DNA of 64,000 nt from Flavobacterium cheongpyeongense (GCF_003202435.1 NZ_QJHK01000006.1:186001-250000); one strand, 5' to 3'. Numbered from the stretch's first letter, positions 5,312 to 16,544 are shown. Notes: generated by a model not told the origin, from the sequence alone. Translations and numbers: made by a program.

Positions 5312-8300
5312 CTATTCCGGCAATTCTTCTATATTCAGTTCATATTTTTGATTCGTATTACTTGTGATACCAAGAGGATTGGTTCCATTACTAGAACCTT
5401 CTTGTGAAATAATTGATACTTTAGCATCTGTAGAAACAGTTCTTCCAGCCAAGGCATCTTTTGCAAACTTTAAAACCGCTTTTACATCTTTATCACTAAC
5501 CGAACTTAAATTTGTACCTACATATTCCATAATACCATTTGCACCACCATAGTAAGGATCTGTTCTACCATCACTATTCCCATCTTCATCATCTAAGCCA
5601 AATAAATGTCCCATTTCGTGAGCAACTAAATCTTCGTAATCTCCCATATCCCCCATACTTGCTTCATTATTCATACTTATTACTTTACCATTCGCAGTAA
5701 CACCTCCAACAAAACTTCCTCCATTGCTATTTATTGACTTCGAATTTGGTCCATTAATTCCTGCATAAATATTAGAATTTTCGTCATTCATTGAATCCGA
5801 AGAAGCAGCCCCGAATCTAACTCGACTACTTGAGGCTAATTGAGTTGTCGTAAAATTACCTGTTGACGGTTTCATAACTATAACAAAAAAAGCTACACTA
5901 TAACTATCAACTGTCGCACTTTTACTATTCCATTGTTCAGCAGCCTTCATAGCCTGATCATAAGCTTTTCTATCTGTTGTATAAACTGTTGTAACTATCA
6001 TTATTTGTTTAGTCTTATGATTTATTATAATACCAAAATCATTTCCATCATAATCTACAAAGTGTATTGGATTGTTTGCAACATATATATACGGGCTTAA
6101 GTCTGGATATTTTTTAAACTTTGCATCAACGGCAAACCATCTTCCTACTCTCGGATCATACATCCTCGCTCCAAAATCATAGCTATTTCCTTCACCTTTT
6201 AATTCATTATCATTCTCTTTACCGTTAAACCCATAACGATAATCTTCAGACTTCCCATGTCGCGAAGGTACTAGCATTCCAAAAGGATAGTAATCTGAGT
6301 AGCTTTGAACATCAGCTATGAAAGTACTATTTGCAAAAAGAGTACGGTCTGAAATTACCGAAAGAACGTTACCTAAATGGTTCGATAATTCATACTGTTT
6401 GTCTCCCACAAAACGATAAGCAGTGAGTGGAGTAGTGGCAAATGAATTTTTACCCATACCTTGTGCGAGTCCTTCGCAGACATCTCCAATACCGTTGTTG
6501 TTTTCATCCAGCTGATCAGGGTTGTAAATAGTCCTGCAATTGTCGCAGGTATCGCCATATCCGTCAGGATTTGGTTTTCCGTTTTCATCTACTTCAGTGT
6601 CAGCCTGGTCAAAGTTAGCAAATCTTTTACAATTATCACAGGCATCACCTATACCATCACCATCAGTATCCAATTGATTTCCTATACCTTCTAAAGCTGC
6701 CTCATCTTTACCATTACGTTTTAAGTGGCAATTATCGCATACATTTCCAACACCATCTTCATCATCATCTTCCTGTCCTGGATTGAATACTGTAGGACAC
6801 TTATCAATATCGTCTTTTACACCATCAGCATCTTTGTCATCGTCATTAGAACCACAATAGGTTTGTGAAAAAAGAATGTTAGTAAAAGGGAGACTATTAA
6901 CCAATGTCATGTCATAATCATGTCCGATAGAAGAATTGGCGATGGTTCCGGTTTCTTCATCAAAACTGTAGAAATTGGTTACAACATCTTCTCTTTCCTG
7001 ACCATTGTCAATGGTATAGCCAAAATCACATATCTGGCTTCTTAGTGCAGGATAGTTTGTGTTTTCTTGTGGTCTGTGGATAATGGATGTTGCACCAAGT
7101 GTGTTAGGAGGTAAGGTAATAGGAAGACGCGGCGAATCGCTCATCATCCGCTCTTCTTCAGGGCCTCTATAATTTTCTGTTACACCACGTAATGTACTAT
7201 ATTCATTTCCATTTATACTAATTTTTACATTGTATTGATCTACAATTGGGTCAAGTTCTATTCTCGCTTTTATGTCCCATTCATCTTCCGGAATAGGTGG
7301 GGATTTAATGATGTAATCAATTGTTTCCTTATCACTTCTATAGCTGAAACGCCATTTTTTATATCCGACTTTAGATCTATGGTGGTTTCTTCTATATTTT
7401 ATAAGACTTACAACAGGCTTATAACCTGTTGGGTCTTTTCTGATCGATAATAGGATTGAATTTAAGTAAGAGTAAGACTTACCATATGGCCAGTTCCCTT
7501 CTTTATGAGTGCTGTGTAAAGCTGCGACCAGATTTGTACCAGTATTTGCTGCATCGATCTTTAAGTGCCCCGTTAATTCTATTACTTTAGTTTGTTGCTT
7601 TTCGCTTTTAAATAAATTGAATGTATTTTCCGGTTTTTCGTTCCAGCTTGCTCTGTCGTTTACATTGTCTAAAAGTAGGCCTGCAAGAGTATTTTCGGCA
7701 GGATTTTCTGTTGTCAGGGTCTGTGCATCTCTACTAGCAGTTATTTTACTGTTCAGTGCTTTCCTAAGCAGAGTACCATTTTCCTCACTGATTAGTATCT
7801 TGCGGCTTTCAGTTCCAAGTCGGCTGCTGCCGTAAATGTCCTGCTCAACAAGGTAATAAGTGGTTATATTACCTTGTTTGATCATTTCATACGTACTCAG
7901 TACATTGCCCTGTGCATCGCGCTCGTAGTAAGTTGTCGTGGTTTTTGTAGGCGTGGTCACGGTTTTGGCAATTCGGTTTCCTAAACCGTCATATTCAAAA
8001 CTAATAACGGTTCCATTATTTTTTGTAACCGACTTCACTTTTCCGTCTACACGCCAGTCAATGTCTATTCCTTCCTGTTTGTCTTTTGTTAACTGGCCAA
8101 TATTATCGTACACATAGTTTTCGTCTTCGGTTTGATTGTCAATATCTAACGAAGTATCGTTAACTGTACCGCCCGGAGCTACAAAAACGCCATTTCCTAC
8201 TGCGTCATTAACACGACGTAACTGGTTGTTGCCGGGATTGTACTTATAAGACAGCTGATCCATAGGTATAACATTACCATTTAAACGATCTGCTCTGTTC

Positions 8301-11300
8301 AGGGTAGCTAAATTTCCGTTTTTGTCGTAACTGTAATTTGAATAATAACCATTTGAAGCAACCCCAGCCGCTGTGATCGACTTAGAGGTCATTTCCTTAA
8401 TCCTGTTCAGCTGATCGTATTTGTAATAATTGAACTGAGTAGGTATACTATTTTGCTGGTGATCTGTCAATGAAGTAACCATTTCTTTGATATTTCCATT
8501 GAACAAATTATTAGTATCCAGTTCTAATGCCTGTGCTTTACTGAAACTGAAAACAGCATTATCCTTACTCACCCCGGCACGCGATTGATAATCTCCTTTG
8601 TAATAATTTAGTGCAAAACCAAAAGCATCCTGAGCAACATTTAATCCATCTTTACCGGCATCGTATGCAGCACCTAATTTCTCAGAGTTTACTCCTTTTA
8701 ACCAGCCTTGTAGAGTATAAATATAGTCCATACCCTGAACTTGTTTGTCTCCAAGCTCCACACGTGCCAGTGGACCATGGTCGTAATACAGATAGTTGGC
8801 TTCTTTCTCCCAGATGATATTGTCTTTACTGGTATAAACCTGTTTGATTCGGTTATCGGCATCGTATTCGTAGCGGTGTATAAACTGGTCTTTCGGGTTA
8901 TTAGGCTGATACGTTACCTTGTTTACATTTCCGCTGATCAGGTCATAATCATACACTACTTTTTTGACAGCATTATTCATGCTTGTCAGTTTCGGGTTGT
9001 TATTGATATGATGCACCAGTTCTTTTACGTTTCCGTGAACATCGTAATCATAAAAGATACCATTGGCATAACCGGATACAGGAGAAGCACTGGTATGCGT
9101 ATCGTAGTACAATACAGCGGTAACCCTTTTATGGCTATTGTCTGATCCGTAAGAAGTAAACCAGCTTTGGGTATCTTTTACCGGACTGTCATAAATAGTT
9201 GTGGTTACCTGTTCTGTTTCATCAGCAATGTTGTAGGGGTAATTGATAGACTTTGTTACGGCGTCTGATGCAATTAGATTTCCTCCGGTGTCTGTTAAGC
9301 GGCCGTTTTCATTGATGGTTAAAGCAAGACCGTTTTTTGTTTTTAGTTGCCCTGCTTCTGTGATTCGGCCAAGACCATCGTAACAGGTATAGCTGAATTG
9401 CTCCTTAGTTTTTTGCTTACTATTCTGGCTGGCAATAATACGACCTAATGGATCATACGCAAAAGTAGTCTGTCCACCATCTGGTGTTTGCTGCCATACC
9501 AGTTGGTTCAATGAGTTGTAGCGGTATTGCGTCTGCATTTTATGGGCAGGTGCAACATTTTCGGTATTTAGCTCATTTTCCGGCTGAGTTTTTCTGATGT
9601 TATCAATCGTTTGATCATCAGGAGCTGATAACCTGTCAACACCCTGAGGAGGAACTGTCTGAACCAGGTTTCCTGCCTGATCGTAATAATACAGAGTGTA
9701 CTGATATTCCTTATCAAATGACTCTTGGGTTAAGGTTTCATTTAAGTCTTTAAGGGCTGCTTTAAGATAATTTTGTTTAAAAGCTTCTCTTTTATCCGTA
9801 TAAAAAGCTTCTGATATTTGTTGGATATTGGTATCGTTAATAGCTTTTTTATAGATTTCGCATGGGGTTTTTGTTCCTGGGGTTACAGGTATTTCCAGAC
9901 TAAAAGTAGGTACCATCGTTGCAGGCGCACAAACATCATCATGAGTGTTTACATAAGTATTTGCATAGTCGTTCCAGTTTAAAATCTCGATTTCTGCGCC
10001 TGCTGCTTGCTGAACGGCTGTGGTTCTTTCGCCTATATAATTAAAATATTCATTGATTACTTCAGTGGTTTTGGTATTACCATATTTTAAATTAGTAGAA
10101 CCAAATTTTGCAATGTTTATAAAAAATGGGCTCTGAACACTTGTAATATTAAACTTTTTCAAATACGCCAGATAATCTGTACTGATATAGCCATAGTTTG
10201 CCTCACAAAAGAACTTACCATCTAAATCAGCTGGAAGTGTATATCCGGAGATTGCCTCCATACCTGCTACAAATTCTTTCCATTTATCGCCACAGACAAC
10301 TGGTGCTACTGTTGGGGGGATGCAGAGTTGTTGGCAGGTTGGTGGGGTATTCTCTATGGTTGTTGCTGATTTTGCAGTTGAATTAGCTGTAAGAGATTTG
10401 TTTGTTTTCGCTGAAATATTTGAACCAAAGTATGATAAGAAGTCGCACAGTCTAGTTTGAGCAGCCAATGAATTATTCACTCGAATAGCATTTGCAATCC
10501 AAGCATTAGTATCATCTACAATGGTTTGACCATTTTTGTCTTTATATATTATTTTAATTTTTTGCTGATCGCTACTGTTTATATAATCAATAAAAGTAAT
10601 TTTATCAATATTATCAATATTTGGAAAACTTAAAGTCAGATAAACTTCTCCAGCAAAATGTATCTGAATAAAATTGCTATAGAAATGGACATAACAATTC
10701 CCTGTTAGGCTTACTGGTGTTGTAAACTTATTTGGAAGAGCTGGGTAATTATTGTTTGCCCAAATTCTAGCTGCTTGATATCTTTCAACTAAATTAGGTA
10801 TGGTGATAAAATTATTAATTATTTGATTGTTATTAAAAGTTCCCTGAGATCCTATTGTATAAGTTTCAATTATTCCATTAAAAAAGTCTTTTAATCCATT
10901 CTCAAAAGTTCTTTCATCCTCCGAATATAAATCATCACAAGCAGTAATTATAGGAGGTAGATAATCTTCAGTCATAAACTGACAAAAGGTAGGAGCTACT
11001 ACTGATTGAATACCATTTAATGCAATTGCATTTGTAATTGTAGCATTATTTTGAACTGTAAAATTTTGATTATTTACATCTGTATATTTAATTTGGACTG
11101 AGGAGATATCGTTAACAAAATCAATCGAATTAATGGTTTTAATTTGATTTGCATTAGGTATTGCGAGTTTTATTTCGGCTTCATGTGCATAAGAATCATT
11201 GGCAAACTTTAGCCATATTGCATCTGAACCAATGGATGCAGAATATTTTGAAAGTTGTACAGCGGTATTTGCTGCATTTGGATTAAGACTTACCGCATAG

Positions 11301-14300
11301 GTTCTTAATGCCTGAAAATGTTGAATTAAATTTGATCCGGAAATAAAACTACTGATTGCATTGTTACCAGAAGAAGGTTGGTTTCCATTAGGGAAATTTG
11401 TTATAATTTCATTCAAAGCATTTTTCAAATTCTCCTCATAATTGGCTTCGTCCTGAGCATTAAGCTGGCATACAGTTATGCCGGGTGTAGAAGCATTAGG
11501 ATCTCCACAAACATCCCCATAACCATCTCCATTGTAATCATTTTCACCACAAGGACTACAGCAAGCAAAGTACAAAGCATTGTTTTTACCGGCTGTTATA
11601 GACCATGTTTTGGTATCAAGACGGTATCGTGTTCCATTGAATTTTTTTGTAACAACTCTAAAGATGTTGCTTTTACCGTCGGCTTTCAGGTCGCCAATAA
11701 AAGCGTCTGTAATGTTGTCAATATTTACTGCGATATCTCCGGCATTTATTTTCATACGGAGCGTGTCGTTTACTGCAATAGAGAAAAGTCTTTGGCCGGA
11801 AACCGTTTCATACTTCCATTGTACAACATCGCCTGATTTTACACCAAAATAAGTATTTAAGTAACTGTTTTTGAAAGCATCTTTATTGGTAATATCCTGT
11901 GTAGTTGTTAAAGAAGTATTTCCTTGAAGGTCGAGTACTAAACTTTTTAAAGCATTACTAAAAAGGTCTTTTTTAGTACATTGGTTATCGGCTAAAGCCA
12001 GACTTTCGCCTATACCATTATTACCAGCAAAATTACATTCTCCTACGGCTGCTTTTGTATAACCTTCAACAATTACTTCTTCAGGAATTGAACAGCTGCT
12101 TGCAGGGTTGCGAACAATGGTAGCGAGGATACTAAATTTAAATGTTTTGGTAGAAGCCTCATAACTTATATAATGGAAGTTTTTAAAACCTTTTACCTGA
12201 GCCCATTGTGGTTTAGCTACACTAGTTTCGCAAGGATCAAGATAAGTACCGGATCCAGGATTGAAACTTGCAAATTTCAGGGTAATTGGACTTGCTAAAG
12301 AGTTTTGTTCGTCCGGTGTTTGATTAGAATAGAAATTTATAGTCAGGTCATTCCCTTCCGGTTTCCCAATTAACCATGGAGAAATTGTAGTAGTGGCTAA
12401 GTCAAATTCCGGTTTTTTTTGTGCATTGAATATCCCTGCTGTTAAGTAAGGCATACTGGTAGCCGGAATGTTTAACAATAAACCATTAGGCTGAATCGTC
12501 GAGTCAACTAAGCCTTTTAAAAAGTTTTCCATGTCAGAAGCCAAAGGACATTTTCCGGTTTCAAGGTACGAATTGGCATCGGCCTGGCTTTCAGCAGCAG
12601 CTAATATTTCCTGATCACTTAATCCGGCATCATAGCCATAATCAGCCGGGATAAAACGTTTTTCTTTGCCGGCGTAATATGATGCAGTTTCTTCTGAGCA
12701 CGAAGACAATACTCCGTCTGATCCGGCAGGTAAAACAAGAGCATTACCTATTGAATTATCGATCAGTTGTGTTACTGTCGAAAAATTACCGGTATATTTT
12801 TTTAATAAACTGGCATAGGAGTTGGTACTGTTTGCATTGCCGATACAATCGTTATTGCCTAATTTTTTGTTGGCATAGATATGTGCAAAAACAGTACGTG
12901 TTTTTTCTTTCAGGGCAAGATAATAACTTTTAAAATTAGCCCAGACTCTTTGTTTTAAAGGATCTGAGAGAGTATTAATATTATTTAGTAAAGTAGTATT
13001 GGTAACATTTAATTCATTTTGAAGTTTATTAGAACCCATAATACCATTTGAAAATACTGCAAAATAATAAGCGGTCTGCAACATGTTCATTGATTGATCA
13101 TTACCTTGGGAATTTTTAAATTTCATGCCATCATAATTAGATGTCAGGGCTTCCTGCATAATGGCTTTACGCAATTCGTATTCTTGGGTACTCTCTCCTA
13201 GATTACTATTTGCAGAGCTGTAAAAAGGATCTTTTGGACTTACGATGTTTAGTAATTCGGATAATTTACCACCACTGGTATTAAATATATTATTATTGGG
13301 TACGACAGTATTCTTCTCCGTATCAAAATATTCCAAATCTTTTAAAGCTTCATCAAAACCATCAGAATTTGTACCATTGGCATCTGTTTTATTGCAAATA
13401 CCCACATTGTATAAATAATAGTGATATTCGGGATGATAGGGTAATAATTCATTTGCCCATCTTGGCTGCCATTCTTTGATGAAATCTGCAACATGATCTA
13501 AATAGTGAGGTGCCACCAAAACGTCTTTTTCATCGTCGCTTTCAGGGTCATCTATAGTAGGCGGCATAGTGCCATCATCCAGAGGTCTTAGGGCAGGAAT
13601 GTAGGATCCGTCTTCTTCTTTAATAATTTTGATGGTTTCTGGTTCTCCGTTTGCGTCTTTATAGAAACCACCATAAGGATATCTCCAGTTGAATTTTGAA
13701 ATTTTCACAACAGTAGTGGTATCAGTATCTTCGTCAGTTACTGTTGTGTTTTTATATCCGCCGTATAATAATTGATTATTTTCATTAAAGACACTTAAAG
13801 GGTCAATTTCAATACCTTCTGTTTCTGACGAGTCTGTTTCCTGATCCAGGCCTGTAATAGATCCGTATTGCCCTTCGGGACTTACATCTCCCAACAGCGT
13901 TTCGAGATTGACATTGCATGAGTTTACCGGTTGCTGGCATAATTCATGACAACCAGCAAGCAGTTCCCTAAATTCTGTTTGGTAATGTATGGTGTAGATG
14001 CTTATTTCTTCTGTAGAGAAAGTGGTGTTCTGTATATTTTGTAAATTTTGAATATTATCATTCACATATTTTGTTTCGGCAGTGTCAATATAACTTTTTC
14101 TGTCGTTTTTAATTCCAAGACTGCTTTGATCTGTGGGAAGTTTTGCTTTGTATGCAAGTCTTTGTGTTTCGTCTTCTAAATTTGAACTTACCAGAGCTTC
14201 TTCACAGCTTATACACGTAACATTACAATCCGTTTCCTGAATAACGGTTTGAAATTCTGCAATAACAGGTTTACACGTAGTACTTTTTTTGAGTTCTTTA

Positions 14301-16534
14301 ATATAATCATCTGCATAGTCATTTAATGCCTGAGTATCTACTTGCAGTTTTTTGTTGAAATTATAGGTGCCAATATTTAGAAATTGATAAGTGTTTTCAC
14401 CTGTTTTTTCTTTGCCTTCAAAAATCTGGTTACTAAAATCAATTGAAGAAGGCGCATAAGACGAAATATTGGAAGTGCCAATTTTTGTAGAGCGGACAGT
14501 TGTGTTTGTTGTTCCATACAGCAATTCAGTTGCGCAGTCATTTGTCATGCTTACAGACCAGTCATATACAAAAGGATAGTATTTAGTACTTAAACAAGGA
14601 TCTGCATAACTTCCAATGGTTTTTGTAAGACCATATGTAAATTTGATTGCATCTTGTTTCACAACATTTACAGTAGTATTTAAACGAACACCATCCTCTG
14701 TAGTATTATTATTTCCTGAAGCATATTTATCATTATTAATGAGGAGACTTTTTGTGGTCAGTTGATGTAAACGGGTATTGGTTTCATCTTCCAAAGAAAC
14801 CAGATTTCCCTTTTTGTCTCCGGCAAGGGCAGTAGCAATGGTTCTGCCTTGCGGGTCTAAATAGCTCACACTGGCCTGACCATTAGGGTCGATTACAATA
14901 TTTTTTTTATATAGCGAAGCATCTCCAACTTTATAACCAAATAGCCTGTTTAATTCAGACTGTGAAGGATTCCCATAGAAATACCTCATTTCATGACCGG
15001 TTCCAATCTGATGTTCTTTCCCAACTCCTCCTTTTCTTTTAATTCGTCCGGTATTGTCCGGAGTATATTCAATTTGCGAAAAAGGAAGCAAATCAGCTTT
15101 AGGTACCAAATCCTGATAATTGTCTGAAACCGGATTATTCTCAGAATAATATTTACTGGCTCCGCTCGTGTTTGACATTCCCGGAGCAGGAGAAGGTTCG
15201 CAATTTTGGTTAGTTGTTTTGTCCCAATCAAAATCGTTGTGTGTATAGATGGAAGTTCCAGTACTGTTTTTATTTAAATTCGGGTAAAAATGTACTCCTG
15301 AAGATTCTACAGGAACAGGCAATACTTCTATAGCTGGTCTTCCTTGATTATCATAAATGACTTCTCCAACAACAGCTTTGTTATTTGAATTTATTTTGGT
15401 AACGGTTTGACGATTTCGTAATGAACCATCGAAATAGCTTACGACTTCTTTTTTCTTTCCATCTTCGGCAAAAGAAGACTGAAATTGCCAGTTTTTCTTT
15501 CCTTTTTCATGATTTTCATCAATTTCCAGAAAATTTGGCCAGCTACTAACATGTGTATGTGTTTCGGAAAATCCGGAGGTCCAGTTCCCATAGTAATTTT
15601 TCGAAATATCATCTAGAAATCGTCCTACTGGCCTTACCCTGTAGACAAGATATCCTTTTGAATAAATAAGAGGAATTCTATAACTTTCTTCTTTAGTCTG
15701 GATTCGGGTACTGTTAAGCTTAAAATCCTGATCGGTTAAAGGTATTCGATTTGGAGCCAATTTAGTACCATCTTCTGCAAAATTGTCTATCCAGGTCCAT
15801 TCGAGTTCGTATTCTACAGCTGGCGCAGTTGCGTTTTTTTTCCAGGAAATCAGTATTTCTTCAGCACCGGCAGTAACATTGTCAACTTCAGCAGCTGTAG
15901 TCCCGGTGTATTTCATAAATTTATGTTCCAGCTGAGTAACAGAATTAGGCTGGGAGCTGTCTAGCTGTAAATTATAATAACGATCTGTGGTAAATTTTAA
16001 CTCTAAGTAAGCTGATGAGTTAGTCACATTTGTAACAGCACCGGCTTCGTTGTAATAGGTAATAGCTTCTACTTTTACTTTTGCTCTATGAACTCCCGGA
16101 AGCTTATAAACAGCATAATCATCAAACTGCAATCCTTTAGTTTTATTGTTATACTTTATTTTTAAAGTGATTTCATCCGGATAAGAAAAGTTTTTGTTAT
16201 CCTGGCTGGCATCTTTATACGACGTTATAACAGCATCCGAATTGTCATAAGCCGTTATCTTTAATTTTATTTCGCACGAATAAATCCTTACATACTCGGC
16301 TGTATTTGTTTTATTGTCAATAAACCCAAAATGAATAGATATATTGGGATTAACTGAGGTAAAGACATTTTGCTTTTTTATGTCTTCAAATTTTGGATCC
16401 TTAACTTCTAAGGTAGGCAATGACGATAACTCATCTCCAACTTTTTTCTCACCAGAAAATGTTTCCTGCTGTGCAAATGACAACAATGAAATAAGGAAAA
16501 AGGTAAATGCTATTATATATTTGTTGATATGCAT
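5312..16534 (-). CDS. Giant secreted Rhs/YD-repeat protein with C-terminal metzincin metalloprotease
   Basis: About 3740 aa. I choose the ATG at 16534 because it opens on a signal peptide (MHINKYIIAFTFFLISLLSF) and lies 10 bp after the preceding gene; the upstream ATG at 16582 would overlap that gene by 38 bp. Order: beta-rich N-terminus with a YDNQGRPAIEVLPVP-type YD segment (about 380-550), a long region with little recognisable homology, YD repeats such as YDPLGRIIASQ (about 2280-2915), five or so thrombospondin type 3 Ca-binding motifs (DTDGDGIGDACDNC; about 3235-3355), the Rhs core with DYYPFGM and DPRVGRWFAVD (about 3415-3480), then the tip. The tip has HEMGHLFGLDD (His3639, Glu3640, His3643, Asp3648) and a Met-turn in NGIMEY (Met3669), a metzincin with Asp as third ligand as in snapalysins. 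The Rhs shell is expected to encage and release this protease. The TIMP-like gene follows. Confidence 0.9.
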   Translation of the reverse strand: MHINKYIIAFTFFLISLLSFAQQETFSGEKKVGDELSSLPTLEVKDPKFEDIKKQNVFTSVNPNISIHFGFIDNKTNTAEYVRIYSCEIKLKITAYDNSDAVITSYKDASQDNKNFSYPDEITLKIKYNNKTKGLQFDDYAVYKLPGVHRAKVKVEAITYYNEAGAVTNVTNSSAYLELKFTTDRYYNLQLDSSQPNSVTQLEHKFMKYTGTTAAEVDNVTAGAEEILISWKKNATAPAVEYELEWTWIDNFAEDGTKLAPNRIPLTDQDFKLNSTRIQTKEESYRIPLIYSKGYLVYRVRPVGRFLDDISKNYYGNWTSGFSETHTHVSSWPNFLEIDENHEKGKKNWQFQSSFAEDGKKKEVVSYFDGSLRNRQTVTKINSNNKAVVGEVIYDNQGRPAIEVLPVPVESSGVHFYPNLNKNSTGTSIYTHNDFDWDKTTNQNCEPSPAPGMSNTSGASKYYSENNPVSDNYQDLVPKADLLPFSQIEYTPDNTGRIKRKGGVGKEHQIGTGHEMRYFYGNPSQSELNRLFGYKVGDASLYKKNIVIDPNGQASVSYLDPQGRTIATALAGDKKGNLVSLEDETNTRLHQLTTKSLLINNDKYASGNNNTTEDGVRLNTTVNVVKQDAIKFTYGLTKTIGSYADPCLSTKYYPFVYDWSVSMTNDCATELLYGTTNTTVRSTKIGTSNISSYAPSSIDFSNQIFEGKEKTGENTYQFLNIGTYNFNKKLQVDTQALNDYADDYIKELKKSTTCKPVIAEFQTVIQETDCNVTCISCEEALVSSNLEDETQRLAYKAKLPTDQSSLGIKNDRKSYIDTAETKYVNDNIQNLQNIQNTTFSTEEISIYTIHYQTEFRELLAGCHELCQQPVNSCNVNLETLLGDVSPEGQYGSITGLDQETDSSETEGIEIDPLSVFNENNQLLYGGYKNTTVTDEDTDTTTVVKISKFNWRYPYGGFYKDANGEPETIKIIKEEDGSYIPALRPLDDGTMPPTIDDPESDDEKDVLVAPHYLDHVADFIKEWQPRWANELLPYHPEYHYYLYNVGICNKTDANGTNSDGFDEALKDLEYFDTEKNTVVPNNNIFNTSGGKLSELLNIVSPKDPFYSSANSNLGESTQEYELRKAIMQEALTSNYDGMKFKNSQGNDQSMNMLQTAYYFAVFSNGIMGSNKLQNELNVTNTTLLNNINTLSDPLKQRVWANFKSYYLALKEKTRTVFAHIYANKKLGNNDCIGNANSTNSYASLLKKYTGNFSTVTQLIDNSIGNALVLPAGSDGVLSSCSEETASYYAGKEKRFIPADYGYDAGLSDQEILAAAESQADANSYLETGKCPLASDMENFLKGLVDSTIQPNGLLLNIPATSMPYLTAGIFNAQKKPEFDLATTTISPWLIGKPEGNDLTINFYSNQTPDEQNSLASPITLKFASFNPGSGTYLDPCETSVAKPQWAQVKGFKNFHYISYEASTKTFKFSILATIVRNPASSCSIPEEVIVEGYTKAAVGECNFAGNNGIGESLALADNQCTKKDLFSNALKSLVLDLQGNTSLTTTQDITNKDAFKNSYLNTYFGVKSGDVVQWKYETVSGQRLFSIAVNDTLRMKINAGDIAVNIDNITDAFIGDLKADGKSNIFRVVTKKFNGTRYRLDTKTWSITAGKNNALYFACCSPCGENDYNGDGYGDVCGDPNASTPGITVCQLNAQDEANYEENLKNALNEIITNFPNGNQPSSGNNAISSFISGSNLIQHFQALRTYAVSLNPNAANTAVQLSKYSASIGSDAIWLKFANDSYAHEAEIKLAIPNANQIKTINSIDFVNDISSVQIKYTDVNNQNFTVQNNATITNAIALNGIQSVVAPTFCQFMTEDYLPPIITACDDLYSEDERTFENGLKDFFNGIIETYTIGSQGTFNNNQIINNFITIPNLVERYQAARIWANNNYPALPNKFTTPVSLTGNCYVHFYSNFIQIHFAGEVYLTLSFPNIDNIDKITFIDYINSSDQQKIKIIYKDKNGQTIVDDTNAWIANAIRVNNSLAAQTRLCDFLSYFGSNISAKTNKSLTANSTAKSATTIENTPPTCQQLCIPPTVAPVVCGDKWKEFVAGMEAISGYTLPADLDGKFFCEANYGYISTDYLAYLKKFNITSVQSPFFINIAKFGSTNLKYGNTKTTEVINEYFNYIGERTTAVQQAAGAEIEILNWNDYANTYVNTHDDVCAPATMVPTFSLEIPVTPGTKTPCEIYKKAINDTNIQQISEAFYTDKREAFKQNYLKAALKDLNETLTQESFDKEYQYTLYYYDQAGNLVQTVPPQGVDRLSAPDDQTIDNIRKTQPENELNTENVAPAHKMQTQYRYNSLNQLVWQQTPDGGQTTFAYDPLGRIIASQNSKQKTKEQFSYTCYDGLGRITEAGQLKTKNGLALTINENGRLTDTGGNLIASDAVTKSINYPYNIADETEQVTTTIYDSPVKDTQSWFTSYGSDNSHKRVTAVLYYDTHTSASPVSGYANGIFYDYDVHGNVKELVHHINNNPKLTSMNNAVKKVVYDYDLISGNVNKVTYQPNNPKDQFIHRYEYDADNRIKQVYTSKDNIIWEKEANYLYYDHGPLARVELGDKQVQGMDYIYTLQGWLKGVNSEKLGAAYDAGKDGLNVAQDAFGFALNYYKGDYQSRAGVSKDNAVFSFSKAQALELDTNNLFNGNIKEMVTSLTDHQQNSIPTQFNYYKYDQLNRIKEMTSKSITAAGVASNGYYSNYSYDKNGNLATLNRADRLNGNVIPMDQLSYKYNPGNNQLRRVNDAVGNGVFVAPGGTVNDTSLDIDNQTEDENYVYDNIGQLTKDKQEGIDIDWRVDGKVKSVTKNNGTVISFEYDGLGNRIAKTVTTPTKTTTTYYERDAQGNVLSTYEMIKQGNITTYYLVEQDIYGSSRLGTESRKILISEENGTLLRKALNSKITASRDAQTLTTENPAENTLAGLLLDNVNDRASWNEKPENTFNLFKSEKQQTKVIELTGHLKIDAANTGTNLVAALHSTHKEGNWPYGKSYSYLNSILLSIRKDPTGYKPVVSLIKYRRNHHRSKVGYKKWRFSYRSDKETIDYIIKSPPIPEDEWDIKARIELDPIVDQYNVKISINGNEYSTLRGVTENYRGPEEERMMSDSPRLPITLPPNTLGATSIIHRPQENTNYPALRSQICDFGYTIDNGQEREDVVTNFYSFDEETGTIANSSIGHDYDMTLVNSLPFTNILFSQTYCGSNDDDKDADGVKDDIDKCPTVFNPGQEDDDEDGVGNVCDNCHLKRNGKDEAALEGIGNQLDTDGDGIGDACDNCKRFANFDQADTEVDENGKPNPDGYGDTCDNCRTIYNPDQLDENNNGIGDVCEGLAQGMGKNSFATTPLTAYRFVGDKQYELSNHLGNVLSVISDRTLFANSTFIADVQSYSDYYPFGMLVPSRHGKSEDYRYGFNGKENDNELKGEGNSYDFGARMYDPRVGRWFAVDAKFKKYPDLSPYIYVANNPIHFVDYDGNDFGIIINHKTKQIMIVTTVYTTDRKAYDQAMKAAEQWNSKSATVDSYSVAFFVIVMKPSTGNFTTTQLASSSRVRFGAASSDSMNDENSNIYAGINGPNSKSINSNGGSFVGGVTANGKVISMNNEASMGDMGDYEDLVAHEMGHLFGLDDEDGNSDGRTDPYYGGANGIMEYVGTNLSSVSDKDVKAVLKFAKDALAGRTVSTDAKVSIISQEGSSNGTNPLGITSNTNQKYELNIEELPE

Positions 16535-16544
16535 ATATCTGATT

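Noticed and set aside
5312..5620. T9SS sorting domain at the end of the Rhs protein
   Set aside because: The tail after the metalloprotease (NQKYELNIEELPE) lacks the usual sorting motif and does not resemble the known type A or B domains.
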